The translations under genes were made by a program, and so were the position numbers. Below the pieces are notes generated by a model. The model worked only from the letters and a program-made list of their open reading frames with translations, had not been told where the DNA came from and made no database searches. DNA of 64,000 nucleotides from Bromus sterilis (lineage: Eukaryota > Streptophyta > Magnoliopsida > Poales > Poaceae): assembly GCA_950022295.1 (NCBI GenBank), contig OX465597.1, positions 260,091,016-260,155,015 on the forward strand. Reading direction: 5' to 3'. Shown piece by piece: positions 32,934-45,509 of the stretch. How positions within the stretch are numbered: position 1 is the stretch's first letter; each line of letters opens with the position of its first letter.

Positions 32934-35900
32934 TGTCGGGACCCGGGGTTAGCGTATGCAAGTACAGTTAAGACATAGTCATATGGAGAGCCGAGAACCG
33001 CACCCACTTGTCTAAGCAGACAAGGCCAAGCACTAAACATTCTCGGAAAGCATCGTACGTGAGGGGCATCCCATCCAGGCCGGATGATCAACTGTGATGG
33101 GTCCTCATCGTCCGCACACAAGTCTAATGATATGGGTGGTGAACTCCCATATTCAAAGACAAGTCGCCTCAACCATACTATCGACTATCTCAAAACTCTT
33201 ACATAGACTTACTCCAGCCCGATCACTTAGTCGGGGTCTAGGGCGGGCTCGATCATACCACAAAGTGTGCATGAGACGGAGTCTCGGACAATCGCATCGC
33301 GATGCCCCAAGATGCGCACATCTAAGGGCCACTTGGTGTATGAAAGAACGCCAGCCAGAACACAACTAAGGTCTCGAAAACCCATACAAAGACATGCAGG
33401 TTATAAACATACACGCAACACACATGCCTTGTATGAACAGCAGGTACCATTGCAATTCTCTACAAAGTGTACATTTTATTTATAACTCTTATAGAGTACA
33501 CACAGAGATCACATACATGTGATCCAACATTACAACATAAAGCGGAAGCAAATTATGTCTGAGTACAGACAAGTTTAAAAAATTGGCTTAAGAAGCCTTA
33601 TTCAAACATAAAGCCCTCCACGAGGGAGCCAGTCTGCTGACTGGGACTAGACTAGCTTAACTTCAGTCGTCCAGCTCGATGAAGAAGCCACCTTCGGGGT
33701 CAGTGGCGTCATCTAAAACATATATTAAGAAAACGTGAGTACAAAGGCGTACTCAGAAAGACTTACATAGGAGCAATACTACTCATGCACATGTATCAAG
33801 GTAAAGGGAGGTGGGGTTTCACTTGCAGAAATGCCAGCTTTGACTTGGCTAATCCTGAACTACGAGTACCAGACTTTGAGGTAAGAAGCGTACACGAGTC
33901 CACTACTTTCTCCAACCAATACACCACTACGGTGCCTTCCTCGACTTCCCCACGAGAAAGCACGCAATAGCACTCACACTTATCTTGGTGTATTTTAGAA
34001 GTATCCGGTTCAAGTTATCTAATAATCAAGCTAAGGTTTCCAAGTAGTCCATAACCGCGGACGCGGCTATTCGAATAGTTTTGTTAACCTTGCAAGGGTG
34101 TACCGCTACACACACATGATCGTCATTTACCGCATTTGATCTCGACACCATTCAAGGGGTGCCAGCGAGGATGCTCACCACAACTGTTACCTCATAGCCT
34201 ATCTAGTCCAAGAAAGCCGCCTACTTGGGTTGGCTACCACAATCGTGAACCCGGCCGGTTTACCGAAGTGGACCCAAGCGATGTGTGCGTGGTGCATAAG
34301 CCGGTCTCGGTTGAGCCGTTCTCTCACTTAGCATCCAGGCCACAAGCCTACCAGAACTCCGAACTACTGCGACATGTGGACATCGAAAGGGATAAGTTAA
34401 TAAGTTGAGAGGGGTCAGTGAGCCCAATGTGTGGTTGTACTCTTCATCTTGGATTACCACACAATAACTCGGACTTAGGGCGGTGTTCAACGAGACAACC
34501 CACCGTGTACTCCTACACAGCCTCTCATTCGTCACCTTGTATTAGGGTCGATTCACCAACACTTTTCTACCATCATCAACATGATCACTACCATCCCGAC
34601 TCACATCATAGTAACAACATGGTATTATACTAAGCATGCAATAAGCAGTAACATTGCAGGGGCCACATGATATCATTCAACTCCTACATTTGCTAGGATT
34701 GTGGTTTGCTTACTACTATGACAAAAGATAGGTCATGCAAAGGAATGGGTTCATCTATGCGGTAGAATCGTAATATGGTGATCATCCTATACAATGCATA
34801 AGCGAGACATGAGAGGGAAGTGGGATTTTATCGACATGATCAATGGGGTTTTGCTTGCCTTGCTGACGAGGTTCGGGTTCTGGATCTTCAGCGAAGGGGG
34901 TGACCTCTTGCTCCGGTTCCACCTCTACTCGACAAACAAAGCACGAAGTAGCAATCAATATGAATGCAATGCTCAAGCACATGATTGAATGTTAATGCTT
35001 GAAGTACAAGTTTTGATGGGTGAGGCAATTCCATTTAAGTGGAATATATTGCATTTAAAATGCAAATTCAAACTCCGAATTTGAATTCAACATTAACCAA
35101 GTTATATGTGATATAGTTTGATCATTTTGAATTACCTTCAAATGTGTATGATATGCCTCTGATGTGTAAGTGAAATGTAGCATGTTTCCATGGTTCAAGT
35201 TGCAAAAATATTTGAATTGAATTTGATTTAATTCCATTTAAATCAAATAACAAATGCTACTGATCACTTTTTAAATTCAACTCAAACAGAGTTGAAAGTT
35301 GCATATTTGGAAAGATAATTTTCTCCTGATCATTTTTCATATATTATTTGTCCAATTTGGAGTTAATATGAATTTTCTATGAATTTCCAAAGTTTGGGGT
35401 ATTTTCTGGAATTTCTGGAATTAATAAACCATTTTTCTTTTCTGGAAATTCATTTAATCGATTTACTGCGTCAGGCTGACGTCAAGCTGGCGTCAGGGGG
35501 GGCTGACAAGGGGGTCCCACCTGTCAGTGACTGGGTTCACTTAACCCGTGGGTTAAGTTAATCCAGTGGCTTAATTAAGCCACTGGGCCCACTGGTCAGT
35601 GACCCAGGAGTCACTAATTAGGTGAAACAGGGGGGGTTAGCACTGACTCGCCGGCGGCTTGACGCCGGCGACTGGAGCGCGGCGGCGCTGCTCGGAAACA
35701 CGTTCCCGTGCATCATTCGATGCGCTGAGATCACGGGAGCGTAGCCCGTGCTCTCGCGCGTCGTCTGGTGCACGTGGGCGACCTCGGGGGTGACCAAAAC
35801 GACGACGGCGACGTCCTTCCGCGGCGGCCGTGGCACGGGCTTGGGGTGAAACTCGCAGAAGAGCACCATTGAAGCCACCGTAGGGCGCGTTCGAAGCAGA

Positions 35901-37034
35901 AGACCAAGGCTGAGGTGAAGGACAAGACGGTGAGTACGATTGCTTAGCAGTTGAACGGCTCCAACGATCCCGGCGGCGAGAAGCTCCGGCCTTAATGGCA
36001 AAACACGGTACGGAACAAGAGGGTGGCTGTGTGGAAGACGGGGTGAAGCAGAAGCTCACCACGGTTGCAGTGGAGGCGGTGGTGTGGTCGGAGGAGCTAT
36101 GTGGCCGGAGTAATTGACGACGGCGGCCTGCGGTTCCGACGAGCTCTCGGTGAAGCGTGCGTCGTCCTCGGGCTCGATTAGGACGCCATCTTCTCCAGAT
36201 CGGGGTAAACAGCGACGCTGCGCACGATGGACAGGTTCTCCTCTCCTATCTCCGGCGTTGGCTACGGGTTCTTGCGCCGACGAACGGCGGCTGCTCTCGG
36301 AGGAAAAGGGGAAAGCGAGGAGGAGGCACGAGACGAAGCGGCGATGGGGGAAAGTGAGAGAGGGAGCCGAGGGCGTCTCCGTGGCGCACTTTGGAGGCTT
36401 GGGGCGGCCTGGAACGTCCTGGGGGTCGAGGTGGCGTCCACGGCGTCGGCGCCGCGCCACCGAGCTGCTTGGCAGCGCGGGGTGGAAGACGACAGGGGAG
36501 TTCGGGTGGGCTGGGCCGGCTGGAGAGGTGGGCCTCGCCCCAGGCGAGAGGTAAGCCTTTTTCTTTTTCTCTCTGTTTAATCTTTCCTTTCTTTTTCTGT
36601 AATTTGTTTTGGCTCTGATAAAAATACCAAACCATTTTATTAAATGCTGAAAACTTTTACATGGCCTCATAATAATATAGACTAGCCACTCATAAACTTT
36701 CAACATTTTTAAAATTCAAATGATTTGAATTTTAAATCAAATAGGGGGAATTCTTTAATTCGAAGGTACTGTTTGAATATTTGAAAAATCTATGAGCATG
36801 GGGTGGGTCTCACATCACTTGATATGTGATCACACTCATTTATAAGACTTTTCAAAATTCTAACATGAATTTTTGGAAAAGATTTTTATCTGGCCTTTTG
36901 AATTAATTCATCTGGGGGGTGTTCCTTCTCCCATTTTGATTTTGAATTTGATTTCCAAGATTTCTTTTTGAAATTTTGACATGATGCAAAGGCACTAGCT
37001 AACCCTAGCACATACCTAACAGAGGGATCTGACA
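32934..37034 (-). repeat. 5' LTR of the right chromovirus (right copy)
   Basis: It matches 22828-26932 over its whole length. On the minus strand transcription should begin upstream of the GC-rich block (about 36540 down to 35640), by analogy with the left chromovirus, but no convincing TATA box was fixed. Confidence 0.93.
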
Positions 37035-37039
37035 CTTCA

Positions 37040-37189
37040 GCACCTACTTATCATTGCCGGAGTCCTACGGGAGACAATCTTAAATCCTCGGTATCTTCAC
37101 CGAGGGAAACTTGACGCTGCGCTTCATCTCACCTTCCACTTGGGGTAACCAACAAAGGGCGAGAAGCAATTATTATATCTCGCGTATCA
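37040..37189 (+). repeat. 5' LTR of the outer Athila element, second part
   Basis: After the CTTCA duplication the LTR resumes and ends CGCGTATCA, ten bases before the primer site. Without the insertion the LTR would be about 1.64 kb. Confidence 0.75.
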
Positions 37190-37199
37190 AGCAAATTTC

Positions 37200-37217
37200 T
37201 GGCGCCGTTGCCGGGGA
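37200..37217 (+). other. Primer-binding site of the outer Athila element
   Basis: TGGCGCCGTTGCCGGGGA is the form seen at the start of Athila-type internal regions, generally attributed to a tRNA-Asp primer. Confidence 0.85.
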
Positions 37218-37352
37218 CACTGAGTGATAAGATAGGGGAGTTGCCCACTACCTTTTACCTTTACTTTTTAGTCTTGTTAGTTTACCTTTCAGTTATAATC
37301 TTGGTGTCCTTTATCAAAAATTATAAGAAAATCTGCCACACTTGCTGCTACT

Positions 37353-38549
37353 ATGGGTTCCTCTGAAAACACCAAGTTGTGTGACTTCATTAGTCACAAA
37401 AACAAAGACTTTATCTGCGCTCCTATTGCCACACCTTCCACTTAAGCTACCTCTGATGAAATTAAACCTTCTTTGCTAAACCTTGTTATCAGAGATCAAT
37501 TCTCTGGTGCTAGGGATGATGCTGCTTTACACTTGAATAATTTTGTTGAATTATGTGATATTCAAAAGTATAAAGAAGTAGAAGGTGATATTGTAAAGCT
37601 CAATCTTTTTTCTTTCTCTTTGAGGGAAGGAGCTAAAATCTGGTTTCAATCTTTGCCAAGGAATAGCATAGATTCTTTGGATAAGTGCAAAGATGCTTTT
37701 ATTGGGAAGTATTACCCACCTGCTAAAATTATCCAATTGAGGAGTAATATTTTGAATTTTAAGAAATTGGATAATGAACACGTTTCCTAAGCTTTGGAAC
37801 ATATGAAATCTCTTGTTAAGAAATGCCCTACACATGGTTTGACTACCTGGATGGTTATCCAGAATTTTTATGCAGGCTTGAACTTTACCTCGCGGAACCT
37901 GTTAGATTCAGCCGCGGGAGGAACCTTTATGTAAAATACATTTGGTGCTGCCACAAAGCTTCTTGATGAGATTGATAGTTGCACCCTCTCAGAAGTTATT
38001 AGCTTGTTACACAAAATGTCTAGAGACCCCCACACTAGCGCACTTAATCTTGCATTCACGGAGCATATCACAAATGCTCTCATCAAATCTATGGAGGATA
38101 AGGTTAGGATAGAAGCCTCCATACCTAGGAAGCTATATGATGGTTGGGACCCTATGATCAAAATTAAGTTAAATAACTTCTCTTTCTATGCTTTATGTGA
38201 AGTTGGAGCTAGTACCTCCGTCATGCCCAAAAGAATGTATGATATGTTTGAATTGAAACCTTTTGATTCTTGTTCTTTTGGTGTTCGTCTTGTCGATTCT
38301 TCCATAAAGAAACCTTTGGGGAAGATCGACGATGTTCTTATCATTGTCAATGACAACTATGTTCCCGTTGATTTTATTATTATGGATATAGAGTGTGAAC
38401 CTTTATGTCCAATTATTTTGGGACAAACTTTTCTTCACACCGTTGGTTTCATCATTGACATGAAAGAGGGGAATATAAAATTTCAATTCCCTCTCAAAAA
38501 GGAGTCCGTTACACTGGCTAGCTCTTCTCTTTTTCTTGATAAAACTTGA
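37353..38549 (+). pseudogene. Athila gag-protease remnant of the outer element
   Basis: One frame runs from ATG at 37353 to TGA at 38549 with TAA stops at 37443, 37788 and 37932. The gag core includes LREGAKIWFQSLP and FIGKYYPPAK, typical of Athila gag. A shortened linker leads to the protease-like block LCEVGASTSVMP (about 38197-38232), where the catalytic Asp is Glu, and to PIILGQTFLHTVGFIIDMKEG. No RT follows. The region between gag and protease is much shorter than usual. It is inactive. Confidence 0.82.
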
Positions 38550-39892
38550 TTCTTCTTTTGCCTTATGCCTAGCTTAAAGGCGTAAAAGAAACCGCTTGTT
38601 TGGAGGTAACCCAAGATGTTTTTACTTCTGTTTTTAGTGGTCTTGATGATTGTGTCTACTGTAGCAAAATAATTGTATCTTTATTTTCAAGCTTTGTGCC
38701 AAGTTATAGCCTCATATGACAACGGAAGAAAAAGTTGTGACATGATGTCCAGAAAACAGATTCTATCTTTGTGACGGAAAAAATTGGATCGAATCACCAG
38801 TTCATATTTTTGAGCTGAATTTTACACACAGAGTGCTCTGTACAATTGCGGAACTTTCGTGCGTTCTGAGTTTTTTGATTTGAGCTGCAGAAGTACCCCG
38901 AAAAAATTGTCTACTACCTGCTGTTCTTGTTTTCACAGATTCTGCCATGTTTTGTCGCTCCTTACTTTTGCAAACCTTAAGCTTGCTTTTTCTTTGCAAA
39001 AACCTTTTGGCAATCTTGAGAAACAGTATCTATTCAACAATATCTTTATATCTAGTGGGGAATAATTATTTTGTTAAGGGTACTTACCTCTCTAATCGGG
39101 TTATGATGAGTTATGTATGAAGGGAGTTTTCAAGTGTGCGATGCAAGATGATGAAAGAAGATTCGGAAGTGTCAAGCGCTCATGCTTGGGGAAGCCCCCA
39201 TGCATCCCCAATAAATATTCAAGGAGACTCAAGCATCTAAGCTTGGGGATGCCCCCGTGCATCCCCTTCTCCATAAACAATCATCAGTTCGTCCTTCGTC
39301 TCACTATATTTTTTATCACTTCATGCGTTATGTGCTATGCTTGGAGCGTCTCACTCTTAGGTTTTATATTTAGTTTTCTTTAGATTTTCTTGCTTTTAAT
39401 AACAAGTTAGACCCCGTCTTCCTTTTTGTGGGAGAGAAACACGCTTCACTTTCAAAATCTAGAACACATCATAAGATTTTTCATGCCTATCTTTTTGTTG
39501 TTGTGTGTTCTTTATCTTTTCATAGCTACTGTCATGTTTAGTTTTAGTCTTAGTTTGTCTTTAGCAAGAGCCTTGGATTTTGCTTAGTTTTTTGCTGGAA
39601 CTCTCTTTACTCTTCTTGTTTATCTTGTTAAGAGAGTTGGTTGTTGCAATGAGTTGTGTCTTGTCTTGAAAGTAGGTAATTGAGGTTGCTATTTAATTTT
39701 AGTAGTAACTTGCAATAGTTTTGAGGCATTGATGTGAGTAATGTTTGAACTTTTGGTATCAAGAGCTCTAGCCTATTAGTGATAGGTGACGTATTTTGGG
39801 CAATCCGTGTTTATTTTCAAAACCTACAAAAACTAATTGAGAACTCTAGCTACTAGATGGATCGCTAATCTTTGGAAGGATCAGATATTAGA
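38550..39892 (+). other. Non-coding 3' internal region of the outer Athila element
   Basis: There is no credible ORF. The words GCCTAGCTTAAAGGCGTAAA and GGAGGTAACCCAAGATGTTTTTA (38565-38640) are typical of the spacer after pol in Triticeae Athila relatives (recognition from memory). Two copies of a CTTGGGGATGCCCCCRTGCATCCCC unit lie at about 39180-39270. The CACTA insertion begins at 39893. Confidence 0.6.
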
Positions 39893-40230
39893 CACTACTG
39901 GAAAAACGTAATTTGCCGTCAGCTTCTGGCTTTGCCGTCAGCATTTTCATGGGGCTGACGGCATAGAAGATATGCCCTCAGCCAGGGCAATTGCTGACGG
40001 CTTAAAAGGAGCTGACGGCATAGAAGGTCTTTGCCGTCAGCTGGTTCAAAGCCATCAGCCGGCTAACGGCAGTGAGGAGCAAAGCTGACGGCATAGGTCC
40101 CCTGACGGCAAAGGGGCTCCCACCCCCCCCCCATGAACTGGCGAGCCCTAACTACCCCGTCTAAGCCGTCAGCCAGCTGACGGCAAAGGCTAACGGAGAG
40201 CTTTGCCGTCAGTTGGCTGATGGCTTAGCC
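39893..40230. repeat. Left terminal and subterminal repeats of the CACTA element
   Basis: After the terminal CACTACTGGAAAAA there are about a dozen copies, in both orientations, of TTTGCCGTCAGC or its complement. Some have CAGTTGG or CATAG variants. In En/Spm such motifs bind the element's own regulatory protein. Confidence 0.82.
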
Positions 40231-41441
40231 GCGAATAGTTAACCCCCTCCCGTCGCCCTCTCTCTCTCTCTCACACGCACACACACAGATCGAGCCCCCC
40301 CCCCCAGCACACCCACGCTTGCCGCCGCCGCCGCCGCCCCCGTGGACCGCCGCCCCGCCCGTGGATCCGGCGCCGCCAACACCGCCGAGCGGGACCGCCC
40401 TCGCCGCCGCGGATCCGCCTCGCCGACGCCCGCCCCCGCTGTCGTCGCCGCCGACCCGCCGTCTTCACCGCCGCCGGTGCCACCCCGAGGTCGCCTCCCA
40501 CGCCATTGTCGCCGCCCCTGGTCAGGTCAGCCCCCCCTCCTCTCTTCACCCCTCTCTGTAGCTAGGTAGCTAGATATTTTTAAAATTTAGGTTTTATTCC
40601 ACTTAGGTAGTATTCAACTTAGGTTTTATATTTAGTTAATATTGTACTCAGTAATTATGTTTAGATTTAGTTAGTATAGTTAGAAATTAGGTTCAAATTT
40701 ATTTAGTATTGTACTTAATTAGTAATTAGGTTTTGATTATGTTAGTAATTATGAATGGAGGTGCCTCCATCGGTGCTTACGGGAAAAAATCATTGGCCCT
40801 AGCATGTGCCCTAGCAAATTTGTTTTAGTATTTGGATAATAGCATTTTAGTAAGGTATTAGTTAGTAGGAGAAGTAGAGAAAGTTTTAGAAAAGAAAAAA
40901 AGAAGTATGACTAGAAGAAGCATAAGAATGAGTTGGAGATGGATGGAGACAGGAGACTTAAAGGTGAGACACTGCGTTCGTCGGCTCATCACTCCCGACG
41001 GCACAAAAGTGCAGTATCCCTGCAACATGGAAAAGAAGTAGAAGAAAAAGAATAATTAAAAGAAAAGAAAGAAAATAATTTGTTTTCGAAGAATTTGTTG
41101 GATGTTAGTATTAGTTAGATTAATTATCGCGAGTGCGTATTTGTTTTGATTGATTGCATTTAAATGTGCAGTAGCTTCGCGAGGGTTTGGTTTTCGACGA
41201 CCTCCACTGCATTCGAGAGTGAGCACATTTGTTAACTCTTCCTTCTCCACCTTTATATTGCTCTGTTCCGGCCTTCATGCCGATGACACTATCTAGATAT
41301 GTAGTTTTAGTATTGAAATGCAAAGTCTTCGCGTAACCAATATGTGTCTCCCGTTCGAAAGGGTTACGGTTATAACTATGCATGCATTTGCATATTTATA
41401 ACGGTGATTCTTTCGAATTGTCCAACGTTATCCATGGACAG
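40231..41441 (+). other. CACTA 5' leader region, GC-rich then AT-rich
   Basis: A CT/AC microsatellite (40257-40290) precedes a CCG-rich block (40318-40530) followed by GTCAGGTCAG. This could be a 5' untranslated exon and donor. About 900 bp of AT-rich sequence with no protein motif follows. Open frames in the GC-rich block are compositional. Confidence 0.5.
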
Positions 41442-41649
41442 CGGGTATGTGTAGATTGGGTCATTTTCCCATGCTTTGTTCCGGATCCGATGCAGAGTTT
41501 CGACAGCGCCTCCTTGTTGTTCTCCGAGTACACATCCTCTCGGTTAGTTTCCGAGACGTGTATTAGGAGAACAGCGGGGAGGTGCTGCCGAAATTTTGGG
41601 TTGGATCGGGAGCAGAGGATGGGAAAATGACCCAATCTACACATACTCG
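41442..41649. repeat. 208-bp foldback upstream of the CACTA transposase
   Basis: Arm 41442-41533 (CGGGTATGTGTAGATTGGGT...) and arm 41558-41649 (...ACCCAATCTACACATACTCG) are reverse complements with few mismatches. The intervening bases pair further as CTCGG/CCGAG around a loop of about seven bases. RNA from either strand would form a long hairpin of small-RNA precursor type. It shows no TIR or target duplication that would make it a separate inserted element. Confidence 0.85.
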
Positions 41650-41813
41650 GGTGGGATTAGGACCCATCTTTACCTAGTAGCTGGTAGGTGTGCATGCCGT
41701 GCATCCCAATGTTTTAACCATGATTAAAAAATGACCATAATTAATTTGACATACTTGATGAACTGATAATTTATATTGTTCATATGTGGATACTATATAG
41801 CTACCTTGACAGA

Positions 41814-44800
41814 ATGACTGATCGTGAATGGATGTACTCCGGTCACCCTAGTCAGAAAGACATGACCGATGAATGGTTGAGCAAAACCTATGAATTCCTG
41901 CAAATGGCATTTTCTAAAGGCCAGCCAAAAACATGGTGCCCCTGCACTAACTGCAAGAATTATTCGCGACAGACAAAGGATGTAATGGGTAAACACCTGC
42001 AGATGCGTCGTTTTACTCCCGGCTATACCTTGTGGACATTTCATGGTTAGTCGGCCCAACGTAACAGAGACGAGGTTTTGCGTCGGCGCACCGACGATTA
42101 TGGTACAGGGATTGAAGACATGGTCAATGATTTTGATGATGCTCGGAACAAGGACGAAGAGATGGAGGAATACGCAAAGGCCTTCTATGCCATGTTGGAG
42201 TCTTCAAAACGTCCTCTTCACGAGCACACTAAGATTTCTCAGCTAGATGCCATCGCACAAGTAATGGCTCTGAAAGCCCAATTCAACATTGGAAGAGACC
42301 TGTTTGACTTAATGATGACCCTATTTGGGCGGTTTCTACCCGAAGGTCATATTATGCCTTCAAACCTATATGAGTCAGACAAAATCCTTAGTGCACTCAA
42401 GATGTCGTATGAGCAGATACATGCTTGTGAGAAAGGATGTGCCTTATTTAGGAAAGAGTATGCGGACGAAACATATTGTCCATTTTGCAAGTCCTCCAAA
42501 TATGTTGAGGTAGAAAACGGTGAAGGTGAGAAGAAGAAGAGCAAAATCGCTGTGAGTGTTCTACGGTATCTGTCGATCCTACCAAGACTTCAACGACTTT
42601 ACATGCTCGAAGAAACAGCAAAACAGATGACATGGCACAAACATGGAATTAGGAAAGAATTATATGAAAATGGAGATCCGATGTGGGTACACCCTTCGGA
42701 TGATGACGCATGGAAGGCATTTGATCGTAAACATACAGAAAAAGCTAAAGAGCCAAGGAATTGCCGATTCGCCATCGGTCTCGATGGGTTCAATCCTTTT
42801 GGTATGACGGCTACCCAATATAGTTGCTAGCCTGTGTTTGTTATTCCGCTCAATCTTCCACCATCATCCATTATGCAAAGAAAGCAGATATTTCTGACGT
42901 TGATAGTTCCAGGGCCAAACTATCCGGGGAAGAATATGAGTGTGTACATGCAACCGCTGATGGATGACTTGAAAGAAGCTTGGGTGAATGGGGTCAACAC
43001 ATACGACGCAGCTAAGAAAGAGAACTTTCAAATGTATGTTTGGTACCAATACTCGTTGCATGATCTGCCGGCATTTGCGTTTTTCGTTGCCTGGTGTGTG
43101 CATGGAAGGTTCCCATGCCCACAATGCAAAGCAACTCTTAAGTTTCATTGGTTGCCGGCAGGTCGAAAGTATTCCTGCTTTGACTTGCATAGACAGTTCT
43201 TGCCTTTGGACCATCCATTCAGAAAAGACAAGAAGAATTTCATGAAAGGTAAAGTTGTCAAACACTCGGCAACACCTGCGTTGACGGGCACACAAATTCA
43301 TGAACAGTTAAAATCTATGGAGCCTGATCCAAACCGTCCAGGGTATTTCTTGGGTTATAATGAGGAACACGCCTAGACCCACAAGCCATGCATCTGGGAT
43401 CTCCCCTACTTCAAAGACCTCTTACTATCACACAACATTGACATGATGCACACTGAAAAGAATATCGCCGAGGCCCTTCTTGGCACATTTTTCGGCACTG
43501 ATAAGGGCATAGATAATACAAAGGCTAGAGTTGACCAGGAGACTCTTTGTGATAGGCCATCACTAAACATGCGACAACCGAAAGGAAGAAAAAATTGGTC
43601 CAAGCCACGTGCCTGGTACAATTTCGAGAAGGGAGCAATAAGGGAAATCCTCTTGTGAGTGCAACAAAAGTTGTTGTTCCCTGATGGGTATGCTGCGAAT
43701 CTAGCGAGGGGAGCGAGCATTGAAAAAATGAAAATTTTTGGGCTCAAGAGTCATGATTGGCACATATGTCTTGAGCGGATAATGCCAGTGATGTTGCGCG
43801 GCTATATCCCAGAGTCTGAATGGCTAGTATTGGCAGAGTTAAGTTATTTCTTCCGTGTTCTTTGTGCTAAAGAGTTGTCGCGTGCCATGATAGATGACAT
43901 GGAAGAGTTGGCGCCTGAGTTGCTCTGCATGTTAGAGAAGATTTTTCCACCGGGCTTCTTTAATCCGATGCAACACATGATTTTGCATCTCCCGACCGAG
44001 GCAAGATTGGGTGGCCCTGTGCAAAATCGTTGGTGCTATGCAACTGAAAGAATGCAGAAGACACTTAGAGCAAAATGTAAAAATAAACGTAGAATTGAAG
44101 CATCGATGGCCGAGGCTTTCATTACCGAGGAGGCGGCAAACTTCGTAACAGCACACTATGATGCCACTTTGCACAGCTTGCATAATCCAAAGCCTCGGTA
44201 CAATATGGGCGACCCCAAACGACGTGAATCCAAACTCAGCCTCTTCAAAGGGAAGCTCGCTCCTTCTGGTGTGGGAAAATCAAAGTTGCTGGGCGTCGAG
44301 GAGTGGCGCACACTAACGATGTATATATTGAACAACTTAACAGAAGTTCGGCCATACATCGAGTAAGTCCTCGATACATTGTTTCGCAACTTTTTAACAA
44401 GTTTTGTGTCTAACAACTGTTATTAATTGATACAGTCAATACGTCGAACAGTTCTCGAATGGTGTTGAAATCGAAAAAGAATCCATTCTCGAGTATGAAC
44501 TTCTTGAAAAGACAGGAGGCGGCTATCCCGGTTTCATCTCTTGGTTCAAACAAATAGCTAATTCAGATGAGCAAGTCAACGATGAATTGAGACAAATAGC
44601 AAATGGTTTTGACTTTAAGGTCCGGACATTTCAGAAGTACGACATCAACGGGTATCGCTTTCGTACTGCTAGCAAAGAGCTTTCAATGCCCGGTCGAAAA
44701 ACAACCAATTCCGGTGTCTCTGCTATAGGCGAGGGAGGTGTCGAGTATTATGGAAGACTTGAAGAAGTTTACAAACTTCATTATTATGGTGAAAATCCTC

Positions 44801-45369
44801 CAAATGTTGTTGTGTTCAAATGTCATTGGTTCGATCCTACTAAGACAAGACAGACTCATGAACATGTTGGGCTAGTCGAAATCCGACAAGACAGGAAGTT
44901 AAGCGGTGATGATGTCTTTATTGTGGCTCAACAGGCCACCCAAGTTTTCTATCTGCCATACAGTCGTCAAAGTGTTAAGAACCTGGAAGGTTGGTATGTC
45001 GTGTACGATGTGCCGCCCCATCTTAGACCACCTCCACCAAACGAAGAGGATTATGAACCTCAAATTGACCCAATAACATATGATGGAGAATTCTTCCAAG
45101 AATCACGTGGTGTGAGACGTCGTCTCCGGAACTGCTCTACGTCCACCCTGAACACGGAGGAACAAGAATCACGTGATGATGAGGAAGAAGTGGAAGTAGA
45201 AGAGGTTACCAATCCGGATGAGCTAACAATGCTTGATCGGTTACAAAAAGGCCTTCCACATGATGTCCCTGAACCCGATGACGATGTCATTCATGACGAC
45301 ACGTATGATACTGATGATGATTATGCTTCAGTTGACCTTGGAGAAGAGACAGATGATCCCGACTATTAG
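41814..45369 (+). pseudogene. CACTA transposase, TNP2 type (TnpD-like), two exons, four stops
   Basis: The ATG at 41814 follows a CAG and starts MTDREWMYSGHP, a transposase-associated N-terminal domain with a CPCTNCKN zinc-type motif. A single frame then runs to 44362 with the transposase core (GLDGFNPFG; LTLIVPGPNYPGKNM; CPQC; HNIDMMHTEKN) and a DUF4218-like block (MLRGYIPESEW; LPTEARLGGPVQNRW). A 73-bp intron (GTAAGT at 44363, CAG at 44435) joins to exon 2 (44436-45369), with a DUF4216-like block (PNVVVFKCHWFDP) and an acidic tail. Stops in the same frame are TAG 42048, TAG 42828, TAG 43374 and TGA 43656; several replace expected Trp. There is no frameshift. In a working copy it binds the ends and cuts and pastes the element. 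Confidence 0.9.
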
Positions 45370-45509
45370 TACTTTGTATGCATCCAAACATTGTTGTTTA
45401 ATTATTTAATTAATTGTTTAATTATTCATGTATTTATTATTGTTCATTTAATTATTGTCTTTGAATTTGTACTAAGTATTTAACTATGTATTGTTGCAGG
45501 TGGTGAGAC

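Larger units (their letters stand above)
22828..37034 (-). mobile_element. Complete Tekay-like chromovirus with 4.1-kb LTRs, 14.2 kb, minus orientation
   Basis: LTRs of 4105 bp (22828-26932) and 4101 bp (32934-37034) run from TGTCGGGACC to GATCTGACA. Primer site, extra ORF, gag-pol and polypurine tract all read right to left. By eye the LTRs differ at only about one to two bases per hundred, so this is one of the younger insertions. Domain order and the chromodomain-like tail (VQWSHHSEREATWERE) match the left chromovirus, but the LTRs are unrelated in sequence. One in-frame stop in RT, one in the extra ORF and two catalytic replacements make it defective. Confidence 0.93.

Noticed and set aside
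39893..40230. CRISPR-like regularly repeated short motifs
   Set aside because: The motifs are in both orientations with irregular spacing and lie at transposon ends; they are subterminal repeats.
40271..40569. Open frames in the CCG-rich start of the CACTA element
   Set aside because: They are low-complexity, compositional frames. The block is better seen as a possible untranslated first exon.
41382..41644. Two similar 82-codon open frames on opposite strands
   Set aside because: They are mirror products of the 208-bp inverted repeat, not genes.
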